Shown here one piece after another: positions 60,642 through 64,000 of a stretch of DNA of 64,000 bases (positions are counted from its first letter, which is position 1; each line of letters opens with the position of its first letter). This DNA is from Streptomyces sulfonofaciens (GTDB taxonomy: Bacteria; Actinomycetota; Actinomycetes; Streptomycetales; Streptomycetaceae). Below the pieces are notes generated by a model. The model saw nothing but the letters and a program-made list of their open reading frames with translations. It was not told the DNA's origin and did not search any database. The stretch spans positions 124,001 to 188,000 of the forward strand of contig NZ_BNCD01000011.1 of assembly GCF_014656295.1 (NCBI RefSeq). The letters are read 5' to 3'. Made by a program: the position numbers and the translations under genes.

Positions 60642-61277
60642 GTGAGCGATACCCAGAGCATCGAGACCGCCGCGGGTGTGGCCAGGATCACCTGGCACCG
60701 GCCGGCCGGGGACATGTCCTTCGTCCTGGCCCTCGGCCACGGCGCCGGCGGCGGCATCGAGACGCGTGACCTGCAGGCACTGGCGGCCCGGCTCCCCGAG
60801 CACGGGGTCGGCGTCGCCCTCGTCGAGCAGCCCTGGCGGGTGGCGGGCAAGAAGCTCGCTCCCGCGCCGAAGACCCTGGACACGGGATGGCGGGGAGTGT
60901 GGCCCGCACTCACCGAGCCCGGCCGCCCGGTGATCGCTGGCGGCCGCAGCGCCGGCGCCCGGGTGGCCTGCCGCACCGGCCGCGAGCTGGGTGCCGCGGC
61001 CGTGCTCGCACTCAGCTTCCCGCTGCACCCGCCCGGCAGACCGGAGAAGTCCCGGGCCGACGAACTGCTCGGCGCCGACCTGCCCACCCTGGTCGTCCAG
61101 GGCGGCCGCGACCCCTTCGGAAGACCGGTGGAGTTCCCGCCCGGCCCCTATCTGAAGGTCGAGGTGCCCTTCGCCGACCACGGCTTCGCCGTGCCGAAGA
61201 AGGCGCCCGTGGAGGAGCACGACGTCCTGCGGATCATCACGCAGTCCGTGGCGGGCTGGGCCGTCGCGGTCGTCTGA
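60642..61277 (+). CDS. small alpha/beta hydrolase (KANL3/Tex30-like)
   Basis: The 211-residue protein has a compact hydrolase core: GHGAGGG near residue 30, the nucleophile elbow [20 protein letters not shown] with the acid, and a C-terminal ADHGF with the catalytic His, matching the KANL3/Tex30 clade. It lacks a lid and signal peptide. The GTG start is 6 bases after CAGGAT (60630-60635) with no SD. The substrate is unknown. Confidence 0.82.
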   Translation: MSDTQSIETAAGVARITWHRPAGDMSFVLALGHGAGGGIETRDLQALAARLPEHGVGVALVEQPWRVAGKKLAPAPKTLDTGWRGVWPALTEPGRPVIAGGRSAGARVACRTGRELGAAAVLALSFPLHPPGRPEKSRADELLGADLPTLVVQGGRDPFGRPVEFPPGPYLKVEVPFADHGFAVPKKAPVEEHDVLRIITQSVAGWAVAVV

Positions 61278-61644
61278 CGGGGCCGGCGGCGGGTCGGGGG
61301 GCGGTGGGGCGGCGGCCGGCGGCGGACGTGGGGGAGCCGGTGGGACCGCGCGTCCTCGGCCGCCGTACGCCGGGAATGACGGACCACCCGGCACTGTTGT
61401 GCAGCACAGAAGGTACCGGGAGGCGGTACCGGGACGCGTACGAGAGGAAGTCCGCCGCATGGGTTCCACCATCTGCCCCAGCCGCTCGGACGCCACCAGG
61501 CTGGAGTGGTCGGTCCTGCACGCGGCGTACGACTCCCCTGTCAAGGACCCGGGCGCGACCAGCAGGCCGACGCCGTCGGCGGGCCGTCGACTATTCTCCG
61601 ATTCGAGTGGGGCCGCATTCGGCCCTGCCACGGTATCGGAGGAG
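61278..61644 (+). other. 367-base sigR upstream region
   Basis: It contains the sigma-R promoter at 61372-61398 and an in-frame open reading frame from ATG 61459 that would add 62 residues to SigR. The first 90 bases are GC-rich without features. Confidence 0.6.
61372..61398 (+). promoter_or_regulatory. autoregulated sigma-R promoter (sigRp2-type)
   Basis: GGGAAT (61372-61377), 18 bases, GTT (61396-61398): an exact consensus. It allows sigma-R to raise its own level after disulfide stress. Confidence 0.85.
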
Positions 61645-62310
61645 GTGGGTCCGGTCACTGGGACCGACGCAGGGACCGATCACGGCCGGGCTGGGCAGCC
61701 CGAGGAGTCGGCCGCCGAGCGCAGTGCCCGTTTCGAGCGGGATGCGCTCACGTTCCTCGACCAGATGTACTCGGCGGCGCTCCGGATGACGCGCAACCCG
61801 GCCGACGCGGAGGACCTGGTCCAGGAGACGTACGCGAAGGCGTACGGCTCGTTCCACCAGTTCCGCGAGGGCACCAACCTCAAGGCCTGGCTGTACCGCA
61901 TCCTCACCAACACGTTCATCAACTCGTACCGCAAGAAGCAGCGCGAGCCGCAGCGCAGTGCCGCCGAGGACATCGAGGACTGGCAGCTCGCGCGTGCCGA
62001 GTCCCACATGTCCACCGGGCTGCGCTCCGCCGAGTCCCAGGCGCTCGACCACCTGCCGGACTCCGACGTGAAGGCCGCGCTCCAGGCGATCCCCGAGGAG
62101 TTCCGCATCGCGGTCTACCTCGCCGACGTCGAGGGCTTTGCGTACAAGGAGATCGCGGACATCATGGGGACACCCATCGGTACGGTGATGTCCCGGTTGC
62201 ACCGCGGCCGCCGGCAGTTGCGCGGCATGCTGGAGGACTACGCGAGGGACCGCGGCCTGGTCCCGGCCGGCGCCGGAGAGTCGAACGGAACGAAAGGCTC
62301 GGCCTCATGA
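61645..62310 (+). CDS. sigR: SigR: ECF sigma factor for thiol-oxidative stress
   Basis: The 221-residue protein has region 2 ([26 protein letters not shown]; split here only for naming) and region 4 with the [24 protein letters not shown]. It directs RNA polymerase to GGAAT-N18-GTT promoters and is held by RsrA until oxidation. The GTG at 61645 follows GGAGG closely. Transcripts from the sigma-R promoter upstream also include ATG 61459, in frame, which would produce a 283-residue form like the unstable sigma-R-prime of S. coelicolor. The stop overlaps rsrA (ATGA). Confidence 0.93.
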   Translation: MGPVTGTDAGTDHGRAGQPEESAAERSARFERDALTFLDQMYSAALRMTRNPADAEDLVQETYAKAYGSFHQFREGTNLKAWLYRILTNTFINSYRKKQREPQRSAAEDIEDWQLARAESHMSTGLRSAESQALDHLPDSDVKAALQAIPEEFRIAVYLADVEGFAYKEIADIMGTPIGTVMSRLHRGRRQLRGMLEDYARDRGLVPAGAGESNGTKGSAS

Positions 62311-62609
62311 GCTGCGGAGAGCCGCACGAGACGGACTGCAGTGAAGTACTGGATCATCTCTATGAGTTCCTGGACCGCGAGATGCCCGATGCCGACTGCA
62401 CCAAGTTCGAGCACCACTTCGAGGAGTGCTCGCCGTGCCTGGAGAAGTACGGCCTGGAGCAGGCCGTGAAGAAGCTGGTCAAGCGGTGCTGCGGGCATGA
62501 CGACGTGCCCAGCGACCTGCGGGACAAGGTCATGGGGCGGATCGATCTGATCCGCTCCGGCCAGTCCGTTCCGGACGGCGATGTGACCGCCGCGGCGGAC
62601 GGTAGCTGA
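62307..62609 (+). CDS. rsrA: RsrA: zinc-binding redox anti-sigma factor of SigR
   Basis: The 100-residue protein has the ZAS signature: His37, Cys41, Cys44 (HHFEECSPC) plus Cys11 and Cys3 near the start, and later Cys61-Cys62. Oxidation forms a disulfide among Cys11 and the Cys41/44 pair, ejects zinc and frees SigR. The ATG overlaps the sigR stop, giving tight coupling of sigma and anti-sigma synthesis. Confidence 0.95.
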   Translation: MSCGEPHETDCSEVLDHLYEFLDREMPDADCTKFEHHFEECSPCLEKYGLEQAVKKLVKRCCGHDDVPSDLRDKVMGRIDLIRSGQSVPDGDVTAAADGS

Positions 62610-63134
62610 GCGCCGCCGCGCGGGCGCCGGTGCCGGCGTCGCCGCGGAGCACGGGCGCCTGGGCACCGCGTGCCGGTTGCCGCCGGACGCCTTCCGACGG
62701 CCGCGGGTGCCTCTCGGCGGACGTCTTTCACGGCCGCGGGGCACCTGCCACCTGTCACCAGCCGCGGGGCGCCTGCCACCACTCACCGGACTGCCGCCAC
62801 CGGACGCGGGCGCCCCTCACCGGACCCCTCACGTCGCACGCCGATCGCGGGTGCCCGGTGTGCCGCCGCGGCGGGCGCGGAGCGCGTCGGGAGACCGGCG
62901 GGGCGGACGCGGGCATGCGGGGACGCGGGGCGTCGCCCCGGTGCGAGGCGTCAGCCTGATGCGCCCGCCTTCTCCTCCTTTCACTCGAATGCGCTAATCC
63001 GGTCCCGCTGCGCGTGGCGAATCGCCCGTTGTGGCCCCCGCGCCGCGGCTGCCGCCCTATTCTCCGGAACCTGATCGGGCTGGCCGGCTCCGTACCGGAC
63101 CGCCCGGGCGTCCGGTCAGGGGGAGGAGGGCGCG
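62610..63134. other. 525-base gap with imperfect direct repeats
   Basis: No gene is convincing here. CCGCGGGGCACCTGCCACC (about 62735) recurs as CCGCGGGGCGCCTGCCACC (about 62762), with further CGGCCGCGGG words before. An AT-richer stretch at 62975-63000 (CACTCGAATGCGCTAAT) may hold the promoter of the next gene. Confidence 0.5.
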
Positions 63135-64000
63135 ATGCGGCCGGTGCCGGGATGGCGCAGCGGGGCCGTGTCCGGTGCCGTGCTGGCCGCCGCCTGCCCC
63201 GCCGCCCCGGCCCTGCTGCCCGGCGCGCGCACCCCCTGGGGCACCGTCGCCCTGCTCGCCGCGCTCTACGCGGCCTGTGAGCAACTGCCGCGCTGCCGCC
63301 CGCTGCGCGACCGCGCCCCCGCCGGTATGGGGGCCTTCTTCCCCGTGCTGCTCGCCGGGGCCTGCCTGCTGCCGCCCGCGGCGGCCGCGCTGGCGGCGGT
63401 GCCCGGCGCGCTGCTCGCGCCCGTCGCGCAGCGTCCGGGCTGGCCGCGGCGCGGCTGGCGCACCGCGCAGCTCTCGCTCGCGTGCTGGGCCGCCGCGTCC
63501 GTGTACGGCGCGCTGGACGGTCCTGCGGCACTCGGGGGAACGGGCGGCGGTGTGCCGTCCGACGCACGCCTCGGGGCGCCGGCCCCGGTGCAGGGCCACG
63601 TCCTGCCCCCGGTGCCACCCGACGTCCCCTGGCTGCTGGTGACCGCCGCGGCCATGGCGCTCGCCTTCTGCGCGGTGCTCACCGTGCTCGACGGCGGTGC
63701 CCTCGCCGCGGTCACCGGGACCTTCCCCGTGCCGCCCAGCCCCTGGCGCAGGGCCTCGCCGCGGATCGCCTGGGGCGGACTCTTCCTGCGCTCGCTGGCA
63801 CCGGTGGCGGTGCACGGGCTGGCCGGGCTGCTGATGGCGGTGCTGTGGCGAAGCCCGTACGGCTGGCCCGCGGCGCTGCTCGTGCTGCTGCCGATGTCGA
63901 TCTCGTACTGGATGTTCGCCCAGTACCACCGGGAGCGCGCCGCCCACCAGGCGACCGTCCGGGCGCTCGTCCAGGCCGTGGACATCAAGGACGGCTACAC
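63135..64000 (+). CDS. membrane protein with C-terminal HD-GYP-type domain (3' truncated)
   Basis: The frame is open to the window end (288 codons). The visible part has about seven hydrophobic segments, then YHRERAAHQATVRALVQAVD and KDGYT, the beginning of an HD-GYP phosphohydrolase domain as found in cyclic-di-GMP signalling proteins. The HD and GYP motifs themselves lie beyond the edge, so activity cannot be judged. ATG 63135 has GGAGGAGG upstream. It sits just after sigR-rsrA. Confidence 0.8.
   Translation, partial: MRPVPGWRSGAVSGAVLAAACPAAPALLPGARTPWGTVALLAALYAACEQLPRCRPLRDRAPAGMGAFFPVLLAGACLLPPAAAALAAVPGALLAPVAQRPGWPRRGWRTAQLSLACWAAASVYGALDGPAALGGTGGGVPSDARLGAPAPVQGHVLPPVPPDVPWLLVTAAAMALAFCAVLTVLDGGALAAVTGTFPVPPSPWRRASPRIAWGGLFLRSLAPVAVHGLAGLLMAVLWRSPYGWPAALLVLLPMSISYWMFAQYHRERAAHQATVRALVQAVDIKDGY

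Noticed and set aside
1-64000. CRISPR array, insertion sequence, prophage or replication origin
   Set aside because: No regular repeat-spacer pattern, transposase, integrase or DnaA-box cluster; only two isolated DnaA-like boxes were seen.

Overview
The window is a piece of a Streptomyces (or very close relative) chromosome. The GC content is very high, codon third positions are almost all G or C, GTG starts are common, and many genes lack a Shine-Dalgarno (SD) site but have a TAnnnT box 6-8 bases before the start codon (leaderless mRNAs). Streptomyces hallmark genes are present: sigR-rsrA, wblC/whiB7, adnAB, a mycoredoxin and a UPF0182 protein. Gene order from the alkyltransferase-like gene through adnA-adnB-nudC-mrx1-uvrD2-whiB7-ABC1 kinase-ThiF protein-DUF2342 protein-PDZ/Lon protease-UPF0182 protein matches, from memory, the Mycobacterium tuberculosis block around Rv3193c-Rv3204. 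I see no insertion sequence, prophage, CRISPR array or origin: this is core chromosome.

Layout. 1-6607: the end of a secreted DUF3152 protein, then a tightly coupled operon of a PelF-type glycosyltransferase, a polytopic membrane protein, a 15-codon ORF, a sugar epimerase and a spherulin-4 protein. It looks like a compact, largely unexplored Pel- or galactosaminogalactan-like surface polysaccharide locus. 6760-15224: moeZ (sigma-R promoter), two tandem lipoprotein peptidases and a large kinase-like/flippase-like membrane protein. 15386-28872: DNA-repair block (ATL protein, AdnA, AdnB, UvrD2) with NudC and mycoredoxin embedded; adnB carries a PafBC-type DNA-damage promoter and mrx1 a sigma-R promoter. 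28873-30209: wblC with a long regulatory leader (WhiB7-like promoter, 107-codon upstream ORF, intrinsic attenuator). 30504-37792: ABC1 kinase, ThiF-like protein, metalloprotease, and a TerD/AIM24 group in which the first gene is split by a frameshift at a C7 run. 37877-47602: Nudix, DUF2342, SDR, moaE, a small membrane protein, Lon-like PDZ protease, PPA1309 and UPF0182 genes. 47663-50342: two identical initiator tRNA genes flanking a Sel1-repeat gene. 50566-54947: catR-like regulator and katA with an operator in the promoter, CBS protein, hisN, TetR. 55148-61277: SMR transporter, rsgA-aroA, SRAP peptidase, M50-like protein, hydrolase. 61645-64000: sigR-rsrA and the start of an HD-GYP-type membrane protein.

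Two stress themes run through the window: thiol-oxidative stress (sigR-rsrA, with sigma-R promoters seen at moeZ, mrx1 and sigR; catR-katA) and DNA damage or antibiotic stress (adnAB, ATL, uvrD2, SRAP, wblC). All coordinates and motifs were read by eye; family names rest on motif recognition, not database searches.
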